From Singulisphaera sp. GP187 (GTDB lineage: Bacteria > Planctomycetota > Phycisphaerae > Phycisphaerales > SM1A02), in contig CAMAXY010000023.1 in assembly GCA_945862215.1 (NCBI GenBank), forward strand, positions 1 through 39,831: a stretch of DNA of 39,831 bases, given 5' to 3'. Positions 16,131 to 24,437 of the stretch are shown here, piece after piece. Every line of letters begins with the position of its first letter. Positions within the stretch are counted from its first letter, which is position 1. Both the position numbers and the translations under genes were made by a program. The notes below the pieces were generated by a model. It was not told where the DNA came from, searched no databases, and saw only the letters and a program-made list of their open reading frames with translations.

Positions 16131-16774
16131 ATCTGTTTTCCTGAGGATAAGTTTTTGATTGATTCAGGCATTCTACTGCCAAGAAATGAAGTGATCGATC
16201 CTGCGATTGCGAGAAAAGCAATCGTGAAGAGCAATCCGGGATCAACAAGATAGTCCCACAGATTGTCTGACTCCATTAAACCGACACTCGATGCAATCAA
16301 CGCAATGGCGATGATGTTTGTCCATCGAGGAGCCATTCTCCGCATCATCACGGAGCCCAATGCAATCACAGCGATTGCAATAAGAATCCATTTGGGTTTC
16401 CATCCATAAGAATAAAGATCGACTGGCACGTTTGGATTCAGCAAGAATAATGGCAGATACAGCGGCAGCATCACAAAGAGGCTGACAAGCACACATGTCG
16501 ACAATCGAGGTCTGTTTGGAAGCGAAGATGGACGAACCGTATATAAAAAGAGCAGCAAGAATGTCACGATGCTTGGATCGCCCCAGAGTCCACGAAGATG
16601 TCCTGCGATTGAAACTCCTGCAGCTGGCACGATGAGCACAATGGCAGCAGGAATCCAAAGTTCCATTCCAAATGGCGAAAGATTTTTTCGGCCAAAGATT
16701 TCGCGCACAAAGCGAATGATCATCGCCACGATCACTCCTTGGGCAAAGAGTCCATAGATTGCCTGGGCGGTCAA
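16127..16774 (-). CDS. Integral membrane protein of unknown function
   Basis: A 215-residue protein with about six hydrophobic helices and few charged residues in them. No enzyme motif is visible. Its proposed start is a TTG at 16774 that overlaps the stop of the sialidase-like gene, and its stop overlaps the start of the DUF4139-like gene (16127-16130). These two tight overlaps imply translational coupling of all three genes, so this protein probably works with the sialidase-like and DUF4139-like proteins. The TTG start is chosen from the overlap; an internal ATG (M-I-I-R-F) is the alternative. Confidence 0.65.
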   Translation of the reverse strand: MTAQAIYGLFAQGVIVAMIIRFVREIFGRKNLSPFGMELWIPAAIVLIVPAAGVSIAGHLRGLWGDPSIVTFLLLFLYTVRPSSLPNRPRLSTCVLVSLFVMLPLYLPLFLLNPNVPVDLYSYGWKPKWILIAIAVIALGSVMMRRMAPRWTNIIAIALIASSVGLMESDNLWDYLVDPGLLFTIAFLAIAGSITSFLGSRMPESIKNLSSGKQI

Positions 16775-17940
16775 GGCGTGGTCTCCATCGCGGGTTTTTC
16801 TGTATCGCTTGCATCAAGCCACGTGGAATTAAAAGCACAAAGTCGAATCCCTTTGCGCTGCCAGGTGTATGAAAGATAAATCAATCCATCTGCACTTTGC
16901 GCAAATGATGGATAGGAAAATTCTCCGCCTGGCGCGCTACGTTCGATCGTGCGGGAAGCGGTCCAACTCGATCCACTATCTCGCGAGCGAAATAATTGCA
17001 ACACGTTGCGCCCGTTCACAAGCGGATTTGCAGCGATCAGCAGCGAGCCATCGATAAGTCGAATCATGCTGATACTTGCATTTGGATTTGGAATATCAAG
17101 CGGCGCCTTCAGCGACCAAGTTTGACCACCATCTTCAGTCGCGCTGCGCCCGACGACTGGCTGAGCACTGTTCGTATTCCGAAGCACTGCGACCGCATCA
17201 GTCGCGCTGATCGCCGCAACCGCAGGCTGAAGCAATTCGCCGACATTCGACGGCATCCGTTCGCATTGCAACACGCGTCCTTCGGTTGTCACTCGCACCC
17301 ACATTCCCCATTTGTGCAAAAGCTCGTGATACGCGGGAAGTCCGATCGTTCCATCTTGCATCGCAACAACTGGATTGCGCACGAGCGTGCTGAGATTGAA
17401 GAATGGTGAAAGAATCAATCGTTGCGCTGCACTCCAACTCTTGCCGCCATCTTGCGAATGCAGTTGATTCACAGAACTTCCCGACCATCCGCCATAACTC
17501 ACACTCACAACATTCAATTTCACACGCCCGTCAGCATCGATCCAAACCACAGGATTTCCAAGCGTACGGATCACGCGGTGGGTGAGTCCTTCAAGTTGTT
17601 CGCAAGTCAATGAGGTCCACGAATCTTGCACGCGGCCATCTTTCACTCGCGCCATCTGAATCGCAACATCATCAGCACCTTCACGCGTTCCACCAAACCA
17701 TGCGATCAGCAGTGAACCATCTTGCATAAATGCAACCGACGAAGCATGAGCTGATGGCGTTGGTCGTGGCAATTCGATAGGCAAAAAGAGCGCGCTGGCA
17801 CTCTCTTGCTTCTGCGCATCGATCACACTCGAAGCGGCGAATCGAGGTTCGATTGATCCTCGCGTGTGCAATCCCGCTGCGACAAGCCCAATGATCAACA
17901 GTGTGAGTGACCAACGCGTCGATGAAGGGGATTTGGTCAT
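16771..17940 (-). CDS. Sialidase-like BNR-repeat protein (exo-alpha-sialidase family)
   Basis: A 389-residue protein with an N-terminal membrane helix or signal (about residues 10-25) and a six-bladed propeller-type domain. Three Asp-box motifs are visible: S-Q-D-G-G-K-S-W, T-E-D-G-G-Q-T-W and S-R-D-S-G-S-S-W. R-P-T-P-S-A-H-A-S-S-V..G-S-L-L-I-A-W-F-G-G-T-R-E-G fits the N-terminal arginine region of BNR_2 sialidase-like proteins. These would cleave terminal sialic acids or related residues, but many family members act on other glycans, and I cannot verify the full arginine triad. First gene of the operon 17940 to 13974. Its start codon directly abuts an in-frame GTG of the divergent glycosyltransferase gene. 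Confidence 0.78.
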   Translation of the reverse strand: MTKSPSSTRWSLTLLIIGLVAAGLHTRGSIEPRFAASSVIDAQKQESASALFLPIELPRPTPSAHASSVAFMQDGSLLIAWFGGTREGADDVAIQMARVKDGRVQDSWTSLTCEQLEGLTHRVIRTLGNPVVWIDADGRVKLNVVSVSYGGWSGSSVNQLHSQDGGKSWSAAQRLILSPFFNLSTLVRNPVVAMQDGTIGLPAYHELLHKWGMWVRVTTEGRVLQCERMPSNVGELLQPAVAAISATDAVAVLRNTNSAQPVVGRSATEDGGQTWSLKAPLDIPNPNASISMIRLIDGSLLIAANPLVNGRNVLQLFRSRDSGSSWTASRTIERSAPGGEFSYPSFAQSADGLIYLSYTWQRKGIRLCAFNSTWLDASDTEKPAMETTP

Positions 17941-18009
17941 GTGGCAATCAGACTCGAAATGCTGTCAAACTATAACATCGGCTTGCGGATCAAACCCGCA
18001 TATGCACGT

Positions 18010-19251
18010 ATGGATATTCGATTTCAAAGAATGGTTGATCGTTGGGTTGGCATTCCCGCATGTGCTGCGTTGTCAATCTGGCATTATGGCGTTGGTTTCA
18101 TTTTTCGCCCGATCGAAACGATCGCTCCCAAGCGCATTCTCGTGATCCTGTTAAGCGAAATGGGAAGTCTGGTTCTTGCAGAGCCAATGTTCCGACGATT
18201 GCAAGATCGATTCCCAAACGCAGAGATTCACATGATGCTTTTCGCACGCAACCGACAGTTGCTCGACTTGCTTGGCGTGGTCAAGAAGGAAAATGTGATG
18301 ACCATTCGTGATGATTCACTCGCGCACCTGCTTCTCGATCTTGCGAAGGCCATTTGGTGGATGCGCACGAATCAGTTTGACGCGGTCTTGGACTGCGAAC
18401 TTTTCTCTCGAATCAGCGCAATTCTCAGTGGAATTTCTGGCGCACGTTGGCGCGCAGGATTTCACCGTCACACGCAAGAAGGGCTCTATCGCGGTTCATT
18501 CATCAACTCGCCTGTTGCATACAACCCATATCGCCACTTGTCGCATCAACTTGTGACATTGGCAGATTCTCTCCAAAGCCACACTGTGCCACGCGGTAAA
18601 GATGGCAGTCTCGCTGCAAAATTTTCTCCGCCAAGTTTCCACCCCGCGCCTGGTGAAATCGAAAGTGAAATCGCAAAGTTGCATCACGATCATCCAGCGT
18701 TCGCAGGGAAAAAACTTGTGCTGCTCTATCCAAGTGGGGGTCTTCTTTCGATTCGCGCGTGGCCCCTGCAACACTATGTTGAAGTAGCGGAGCAGTTGCT
18801 TCAAGATGGTTGCGCAGTCGGCGTGATCGGCATGCCCGAAGATCGTCCACTTGCGGAACAATTGCGCTTCGCATGTTCGGACAATGCAAACTGCGTCAAT
18901 CTTGCGGGATACACACGGTCAGTACGACACTTGATGTGTCTGTTTCACCGCGCAAGTTTGCTGATCACCAATGACGGCGGTCCTGGCCAATTCGCAGCAA
19001 TGACATCCATGCCAAGCATTGTGTTCTTTGGCCCTGAAACCCCGACGCTGTACGCAAGTTGGAGCCCGAATTCGCACGCGTTCTATTTACACCTGCCATG
19101 TTCGCCGTGTCTGACTGCATACAACCACCGCAATTCGCCTTGCGACGGCGACAATCAATGTCTCAAGCGCATTCTCCCTGCAGAAGTTCTTGCAAAGGCG
19201 CGCGAAATGATTGCTGTTTCGCATCCCAGCGGGGTGCATGCGAATGCGTAA
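18010..19251 (+). CDS. Glycosyltransferase family 9 (heptosyltransferase-like)
   Basis: A 413-residue GT-B fold transferase. K-R-I-L-V-I-L-L-S-E-M-G-S-L-V-L-A-E-P-M at the N-terminus is the GT9 opening motif, and the C-terminal half has V-L-L-Y-P-S-G-G, I-G-M-P-E-D-R, and L-L-I-T-N-D-G-G-P-G-Q-F-A-A..F-G-P-E-T-P, the ADP-heptose/nucleotide-sugar side. It is expected to add a sugar to lipopolysaccharide or another envelope glycan at the cytoplasmic face. The tail has several cysteines (C-S-P-C..C-D-G-D-N-Q-C) resembling the metal-like knot seen in some GT9 members. The frame runs back to a GTG at 17941, immediately against the divergent start at 17940; I prefer ATG 18010 to leave room for promoters. 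The GtrA-GT39 gene follows 12 bases later. Confidence 0.85.
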   Translation: MDIRFQRMVDRWVGIPACAALSIWHYGVGFIFRPIETIAPKRILVILLSEMGSLVLAEPMFRRLQDRFPNAEIHMMLFARNRQLLDLLGVVKKENVMTIRDDSLAHLLLDLAKAIWWMRTNQFDAVLDCELFSRISAILSGISGARWRAGFHRHTQEGLYRGSFINSPVAYNPYRHLSHQLVTLADSLQSHTVPRGKDGSLAAKFSPPSFHPAPGEIESEIAKLHHDHPAFAGKKLVLLYPSGGLLSIRAWPLQHYVEVAEQLLQDGCAVGVIGMPEDRPLAEQLRFACSDNANCVNLAGYTRSVRHLMCLFHRASLLITNDGGPGQFAAMTSMPSIVFFGPETPTLYASWSPNSHAFYLHLPCSPCLTAYNHRNSPCDGDNQCLKRILPAEVLAKAREMIAVSHPSGVHANA

Positions 19252-19263
19252 GGCGTGCCACGC

Positions 19264-21429
19264 ATGAATAAAATTTTTCAAGCCGCCTCATCGGTGATTG
19301 CATGGAGTTGGCGACAGCGACACAGATTTTTCCAATTTGGTCTTGTTGGAGTGAGTGGAGTTGCAATCAATCAATTGGTCATTTGGATTTGCCAAGAGAA
19401 ACTTTATGTTGGCGTCGAAAATCTTTCTCTCCGACTGAATTTGGCAATGTTCACTGGCATCATTTTTGGGATGACCAACAATTTTTATTGGAATCGCAAG
19501 TGGACTTGGAAGGATCGCGATCGCACTCGCAACCTTCCAATCATCCATCAATATTTGCAGTATGCCACTGCGAATTGGGCTGGAATACTCGTGCAGGTTG
19601 CGATCACCAATGTGTTGGTGCGGTGGATTCCATATCTGCCAGCCAATCTCGCAGGTATCGCAGTCGCATGCGTAATCAATTTCATTTTGACGGATCTCTG
19701 GACATTCCGCCATGTTCGCACCGAAGGGATCGATCCAGAAGCGGAGCGACTCGAACAAGCGCGCGTCGCTCTACCTTTGCTTATCAGCGGCCTGGTGCTT
19801 GGTCTCTGCACATTCTTGCACGGCTTGGGTGCGGTGAGCATCTTGCGCAATGGCGATGAGATGGTCTATATACAGATCACTCGTTCGGTCATCGCCGGTA
19901 ATCATTGGTTGCCGCTGCAAAGTGATATGGCTGCGATGACCAATACAAAGCCACCACTTTTGTTTTGGCAGGGAATCATCTCAACCGATTGGGGTCAAGA
20001 TTGGAATCTCGTCGCGCTGAGATGGCCGAGCATCGTCTGGACATTCTCCACAGCAATCATGTGCGGTCTCTTAGGTTGGCGACTGACACAGCGCAATGTT
20101 TTCAGCGGAATTCTTGCTGCGATGTTCTATCTCGCATTCTTCAGCACCTATCGATATGGCCGGCCATATCTGACAAATCCGCCAGAAACATTTTGGGTTT
20201 TTTCATGCTTCTTTACGATGCTTTGGTGGAAACCAAAGTCATTCGACTCGCGCTTTCTTTTTCCGACGATCATCGGCGTACTTGCGGGAATGGCTCTGCT
20301 GACAAAAAGTTTCGCACAGTTGCTCCCAATTGGATTTGGACTTGCATGGTGGCATCTGCACTTGCATGAGTGGAAGTGGGGGATCTTTTTGCGACGATCC
20401 CTGCCTGGACTTCTCTGGACAACGATTGTTGCTCTTGGAATGTTTTCGCTTTGGTTTGTTTTCGATCCAGAACCTCAATTGATCTGGCGCAACTTTGTGA
20501 TGGGCGAAAATGTTGGCAAGATGGCTGGTGGTGTCACTGCTTGGTTTCAAGGATTTTTCTGGGGCGGAAACAGTGTGTGGACACTTGCAGGAAGTTGGTT
20601 TGTCAATGCTGGTCTGCTTGCATTCCCGCTCTTTGGTGTCTGCGTCGAATGTTGGAAGCATCGAAGCAAACTCATCACCGAAGAGCGACTTCTTTGGATT
20701 TGGGTCTTTGCGATTTTTATTGTCTTCTGCATTCCTGCGCAGAGGTCGGGGCGATATCTGCTCGAAGCAATGCCAGCAATCGCAATACTTATGGCAACGC
20801 GTTGGCATCATGTTGGTCGAAATGCATTTGTCATATCGCACATTGCGATCATCGCAGTACTCTTGCCAATCGGGTGGCTCTCATTCTTGCTCGGTCGTGA
20901 AGTTGGTTTCGACGCATTTTCATGGTGGCACTGGCCACTTGTCGCAGCATCGATCGCATTCGCCGTCATTTCAATCGTGCGACCTCGCTGGACTGCGATG
21001 TGCGCTGCACCGGCATCCCTGGCTGTGTTCTTGTCGCTCTCCAGTTTTCTCAGCGTCTTCAATGCGCCGCTTGGAACGTTTTCTCAGCAAACCATCGATG
21101 CAACAGCAGATCACGTTGTATGGATTCCAGAAAACTTCAGATCTGTCGCAGAGAATCAAAGATTTTTATTGCCACGCGCAACAATAAAAGGCTTCTCGTC
21201 GCAAGAGAGTTCACCGCCGAAAGATCAAGTGCAATCAAGCGATCTTGCGGTCGTCATTCTCCCGCTCTCATCGCCAGAGCCAATTGGCGCGATTGGAAGT
21301 CGCATCGAAATGACCAGTCGACACACTGCGCGGCAAATCTGGGAGATGGCAACGGGAAAAGTTCAAGAGCATCTCTTCTGCCGAGCATGGATCGTCCCAA
21401 TTACATCTGCTGTGCCTGCGAATCCGTGA
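19264..21429 (+). CDS. GtrA-like domain fused to GT39-family glycosyltransferase
   Basis: A 721-residue membrane protein in two parts. Residues ~15-140 are a GtrA-like four-helix domain (F-F-Q-F-G-L-V-G-V-S-G, N-N-F-Y-W-N-R-K-W-T-W, then F-I-L-T-D-L-W-T-F-R). GtrA proteins are linked to flipping or use of polyprenyl-phosphate sugars. Residues ~165-720 are a GT39/ArnT-type transferase with G-D-E-M-V-Y (Asp198, Glu199 in the first loop), T-K-P-P-L-L-F-W and many helices. Combining both in one chain suggests a coupled supply and transfer of a lipid-linked sugar. ATG 19264 is preferred to GTG 19255 because AAGG lies upstream at a normal distance. It forms a pair with the GT9 gene upstream and overlaps the convergent MFS gene by 29 bases. 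Confidence 0.85.
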   Translation: MNKIFQAASSVIAWSWRQRHRFFQFGLVGVSGVAINQLVIWICQEKLYVGVENLSLRLNLAMFTGIIFGMTNNFYWNRKWTWKDRDRTRNLPIIHQYLQYATANWAGILVQVAITNVLVRWIPYLPANLAGIAVACVINFILTDLWTFRHVRTEGIDPEAERLEQARVALPLLISGLVLGLCTFLHGLGAVSILRNGDEMVYIQITRSVIAGNHWLPLQSDMAAMTNTKPPLLFWQGIISTDWGQDWNLVALRWPSIVWTFSTAIMCGLLGWRLTQRNVFSGILAAMFYLAFFSTYRYGRPYLTNPPETFWVFSCFFTMLWWKPKSFDSRFLFPTIIGVLAGMALLTKSFAQLLPIGFGLAWWHLHLHEWKWGIFLRRSLPGLLWTTIVALGMFSLWFVFDPEPQLIWRNFVMGENVGKMAGGVTAWFQGFFWGGNSVWTLAGSWFVNAGLLAFPLFGVCVECWKHRSKLITEERLLWIWVFAIFIVFCIPAQRSGRYLLEAMPAIAILMATRWHHVGRNAFVISHIAIIAVLLPIGWLSFLLGREVGFDAFSWWHWPLVAASIAFAVISIVRPRWTAMCAAPASLAVFLSLSSFLSVFNAPLGTFSQQTIDATADHVVWIPENFRSVAENQRFLLPRATIKGFSSQESSPPKDQVQSSDLAVVILPLSSPEPIGAIGSRIEMTSRHTARQIWEMATGKVQEHLFCRAWIVPITSAVPANP

Positions 21430-22642
21430 CCCCTCGCGCGGGCATGGTCTTCGCTATCCAAATCATTAAACCAACTGCAACAAGTGCAAGTGCTGCAAAT
21501 GCGCTAAAGATCAGATTCAGTGGTTGCCCCGCATCGCGCAGAATGCCGAATCCCCAATCAGCGGCGCCGCCACAACTGATGCTGACAAAGTTCATGATGC
21601 CATATCCAGTCGCGCGCAAATGCGGCCGCGTGATTTGACTGAGAATTGGCATGTTATTGCAATCAAAGAATCCCCATCCAAGTCCGAAGAGCGCAAGAAA
21701 TGTCACGGCAATTGTTAATGTCCCAGCATTGCCAACGCCAAAGAGTGCAGGGACAAGCAGTGCAATTCCAACAGCACTCGTATATGCACGACCGCGTGGA
21801 GTTCGTTGCGACCAGCGATCTGCAAGCCAGCCGCCGATCATCACACCAATGAGCATCGCGATTGTTGTATAGAGAGTCGCCGAAACACCAGCCATACCTT
21901 GTCCGATTCCAAATTCTTTTTTCAGTATCGCAGGCATCCAATCGCGGACCACCCATCCAGCAAGTGCGGGAAGTGTGAAGCATGCGACAAGCAACAGAAA
22001 CGGAAAACTTGTCAGCAATTCGCTCGCCACGGCACGAATTGAGGCACGTTTTTCTTGAGCAACTTCAGCAGCACGCACTGGAGCTTCCCGCAAGAAAAAC
22101 CAAAGCGGTACTGCATACAGAATCCCAGCAATTCCCGCAGCATGAAATGCAAAGCGCCAGCCGAAATCCTGCGCATCTGCGACATATCCACCGAATCCTC
22201 CAGCCATCATGCCAACATAAATCGCCGTCTGATGAAAGCCGATTGCGCGCGAACGTGTTCGCTGCGAGTGATAGTCAGTGATCAATGCAAGCGCGGCGGG
22301 AATATAAAACGCTTCACTCACCCCCATCAGAGTGCGCGTCCAAAGAAGTTCTTGATATGTCGTCACATTGCCTGTCAACCATGTCACGACTGACCACGCA
22401 AAAAGACTGCACACGATTGTCGTTCGTCTTCCAAATCGGTCAGCGATGAATCCGCCGAGTGGGCTCAAGAACGCATAGACCCATTTGAATTGACCGAGCA
22501 TCAATCCCCAGTTCGCATCGGTTGCGACATCAGCAATATCCTTCATCACCGAAAACTTCATCGACGCCAACATCTGTCGATCTAAATAATTCAACAGCGC
22601 CACAGGCCACAAAAGCGCAACAATCATCCATGCGATGCGCAT
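21401..22642 (-). CDS. MFS transporter, anion:cation symporter-like
   Basis: A 413-residue, 12-helix major facilitator. Near the start: L-L-N-Y-L-D-R-Q, typical of the anion:cation symporter group (hexuronate, glucarate, sugar-phosphate and sialic-acid carriers). Loop 2-3 has G-G-F-I-A-D-R-F-G-R-R and loop 4-5 has R-T-L-M-G-V-S-E-A-F-Y-I-P-A; loop 8-9 has G-G-W-L-A-D-R-W-S-Q-R. It probably takes up an organic anion. The frame extends to a TTG at 22720, but M-R-I-A-W-M-I-V-A-L-L puts the first helix right at the N-terminus, the usual layout, so ATG 22642 is chosen. Substrate cannot be named; the nearby sialidase-like and sialate-esterase-like genes make an acidic sugar plausible. Confidence 0.82.
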   Translation of the reverse strand: MRIAWMIVALLWPVALLNYLDRQMLASMKFSVMKDIADVATDANWGLMLGQFKWVYAFLSPLGGFIADRFGRRTTIVCSLFAWSVVTWLTGNVTTYQELLWTRTLMGVSEAFYIPAALALITDYHSQRTRSRAIGFHQTAIYVGMMAGGFGGYVADAQDFGWRFAFHAAGIAGILYAVPLWFFLREAPVRAAEVAQEKRASIRAVASELLTSFPFLLLVACFTLPALAGWVVRDWMPAILKKEFGIGQGMAGVSATLYTTIAMLIGVMIGGWLADRWSQRTPRGRAYTSAVGIALLVPALFGVGNAGTLTIAVTFLALFGLGWGFFDCNNMPILSQITRPHLRATGYGIMNFVSISCGGAADWGFGILRDAGQPLNLIFSAFAALALVAVGLMIWIAKTMPARGVTDSQAQQM

Positions 22643-22755
22643 CCAGTTGCGGTCGTATGGCGTGGCAAGGATTGGAGTCACAATCACGCTGTCAAGAATA
22701 GAGAAAAGAACCGCCCGCAATTTTGTCTCAGGCGAAATCTCTCTCTACTACAGTA

Positions 22756-24267
22756 ATGCCAATGATCAACCACTCATTTTTATCCTTGTTCTTCGCCACT
22801 TCATCTCTGATCGTGCTGTGTCAGGTTGATCTGGACAATGTCGCGTACGCGCAAAGTTCAGTCGCTCCTCCACAAGTTCTCCATATCTATTGGCTTGCCG
22901 GCCAATCGAATATGGAAGGACACGGCGTTGTCGATCTCGATGGCGCAGATGGATACAACGGCGGTCGTGGAAATCTTGCAAAGTTTGTCGATGATCCAGC
23001 GAATCAAAAGCTCTGGGGCGATCTTCGGGCAGCAGATGGATCATGGGCGAAGCGTGATGATGTTTTCGTTTCATATCTCACCGAGAACAAAAATAAGAAA
23101 GCGGGAGCGCTCTCCGTTGGCTATTCGTGCTATGACGATGCGCATCACTTTGGACCAGAACTTGGCATAGGCCGCGTACTTGGAAACCACTTCGACTCAC
23201 CTGTTCTGCTGATCAAGACTGCATGGGGCGGAAAAAGTCTTGCAAAAGATTTTCGTCCACCAAGTTCTGGTGGAGTGACTGGTCCTTATTACACCCAGAT
23301 GATCAGCGAGTTCCGAGCCGCACTCGCTGCGATTCCAACTGCATTTCCACAGTTTGCAAAGTGCACGCCGCAAGTTGATGGCTTCATTTGGTTTCAGGGA
23401 TGGAACGACGGTTGCGACAGCGCAGCTGCAGCAGAGTATGAAGCGAATCTCGTGCATCTCATCGCTGATGTGCGCAAAGAACTGGGAGATCCAACGCTTC
23501 CTTTCATCGTTGGCGAAACCGGCAACATGGATGGCACGGATGGAAAGATTCTCCGAAACGCTCAGCGCAAAGCCTGCGAAAGCAAAGATGTGATCGGTGC
23601 GCGTTTCGTGCCGACGGCACAGTTCTTGCGCAAAGCTGAAGATTCACCAAATCAAACACACAGTCACCATTGGTTTGGAAATGGCGAGAGCTATCTTTTG
23701 ATCGGTGATGCACTCGGTCGTGCAACTATCGAAATGGTTTCAACGCGCACCAAGAGCAATCCCGAATCATCTCGCACAATCATCGACTTCAAAGGGCTCG
23801 ATGTCGCGAAGCAGTGGATGACTGTCAACGATGGAGTGATGGGGGGCAAGTCCAAAGGTGGGCCATCGTTTGTCGATGAAAAACTTGTCTTTGCAGGTTC
23901 AACCAATACTGATGGTGGCGGTTTCTCATCGATTCGTGGTGATTCGAAGCAGTGGGGTATCGACGGATTCTCTGGTTTCGTCATGCGTGTTCGCGGTGAT
24001 GGCCGAACGTATCAACTCGACACTCGAATCCAATCTCCTAATAGTCGCCGAGACATTTCATACCGCGCGGATTTCAAAACCGTCGCAAACGAATGGACCG
24101 AAGTGAAGGTTCCATTTTCAGCATTCAAACCGTCGTGGCGAGGAACTGATCTTGAAGGGCGCGTCGCAACATTCGATCCTGCAAATCTCTCTTCGATGGG
24201 AATTATGATCTACGACGGGAAAGACGGACCATTTCGCCTCGAAGTCGAAACCATCGGGGTGTATTGA
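22756..24267 (+). CDS. Secreted SASA-type carbohydrate esterase fused to a CIA30-like domain
   Basis: A 503-residue exported protein. Residues 1-33 are a signal peptide. Residues ~40-320 are a sialate O-acetylesterase-like (SASA, SGNH-hydrolase) domain: L-A-G-Q-S-N-M-E-G with catalytic Ser51, then W-F-Q-G-W-N-D-G, V-G-E-T-G, and a late H-H-W-F-G-N-G-E-S-Y-L-L-I-G-D-A-L supplying the catalytic His. Residues ~340-503 resemble the CIA30 beta-sandwich: W-M-T-V-N-D-G-V-M-G-G-K-S, G-G-F-S-S-I-R and I-M-I-Y-D-G-K-D-G-P-F-R-L-E-V. The first part should remove acetyl groups from a glycan; the second may bind sugar. The frame runs back to a TTG at 22723; ATG 22756 (or 22762) suits the signal peptide better. 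Confidence 0.85.
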   Translation: MPMINHSFLSLFFATSSLIVLCQVDLDNVAYAQSSVAPPQVLHIYWLAGQSNMEGHGVVDLDGADGYNGGRGNLAKFVDDPANQKLWGDLRAADGSWAKRDDVFVSYLTENKNKKAGALSVGYSCYDDAHHFGPELGIGRVLGNHFDSPVLLIKTAWGGKSLAKDFRPPSSGGVTGPYYTQMISEFRAALAAIPTAFPQFAKCTPQVDGFIWFQGWNDGCDSAAAAEYEANLVHLIADVRKELGDPTLPFIVGETGNMDGTDGKILRNAQRKACESKDVIGARFVPTAQFLRKAEDSPNQTHSHHWFGNGESYLLIGDALGRATIEMVSTRTKSNPESSRTIIDFKGLDVAKQWMTVNDGVMGGKSKGGPSFVDEKLVFAGSTNTDGGGFSSIRGDSKQWGIDGFSGFVMRVRGDGRTYQLDTRIQSPNSRRDISYRADFKTVANEWTEVKVPFSAFKPSWRGTDLEGRVATFDPANLSSMGIMIYDGKDGPFRLEVETIGVY

Positions 24268-24437
24268 GATTGAATCCAAAGATGATTTCAAACGCCTCGC
24301 ATGCAAGAAATCTCTAGCACCAATCAAGTTCCCGACAATTTGCGGAGTGTGCATCGATCCACTGATCGCCAATGATCCGCCAAATCCAGTCCACGCCAAC
24401 TGCCCGAGAGTATCGTCAGCGATAACATCGTCAGCGT

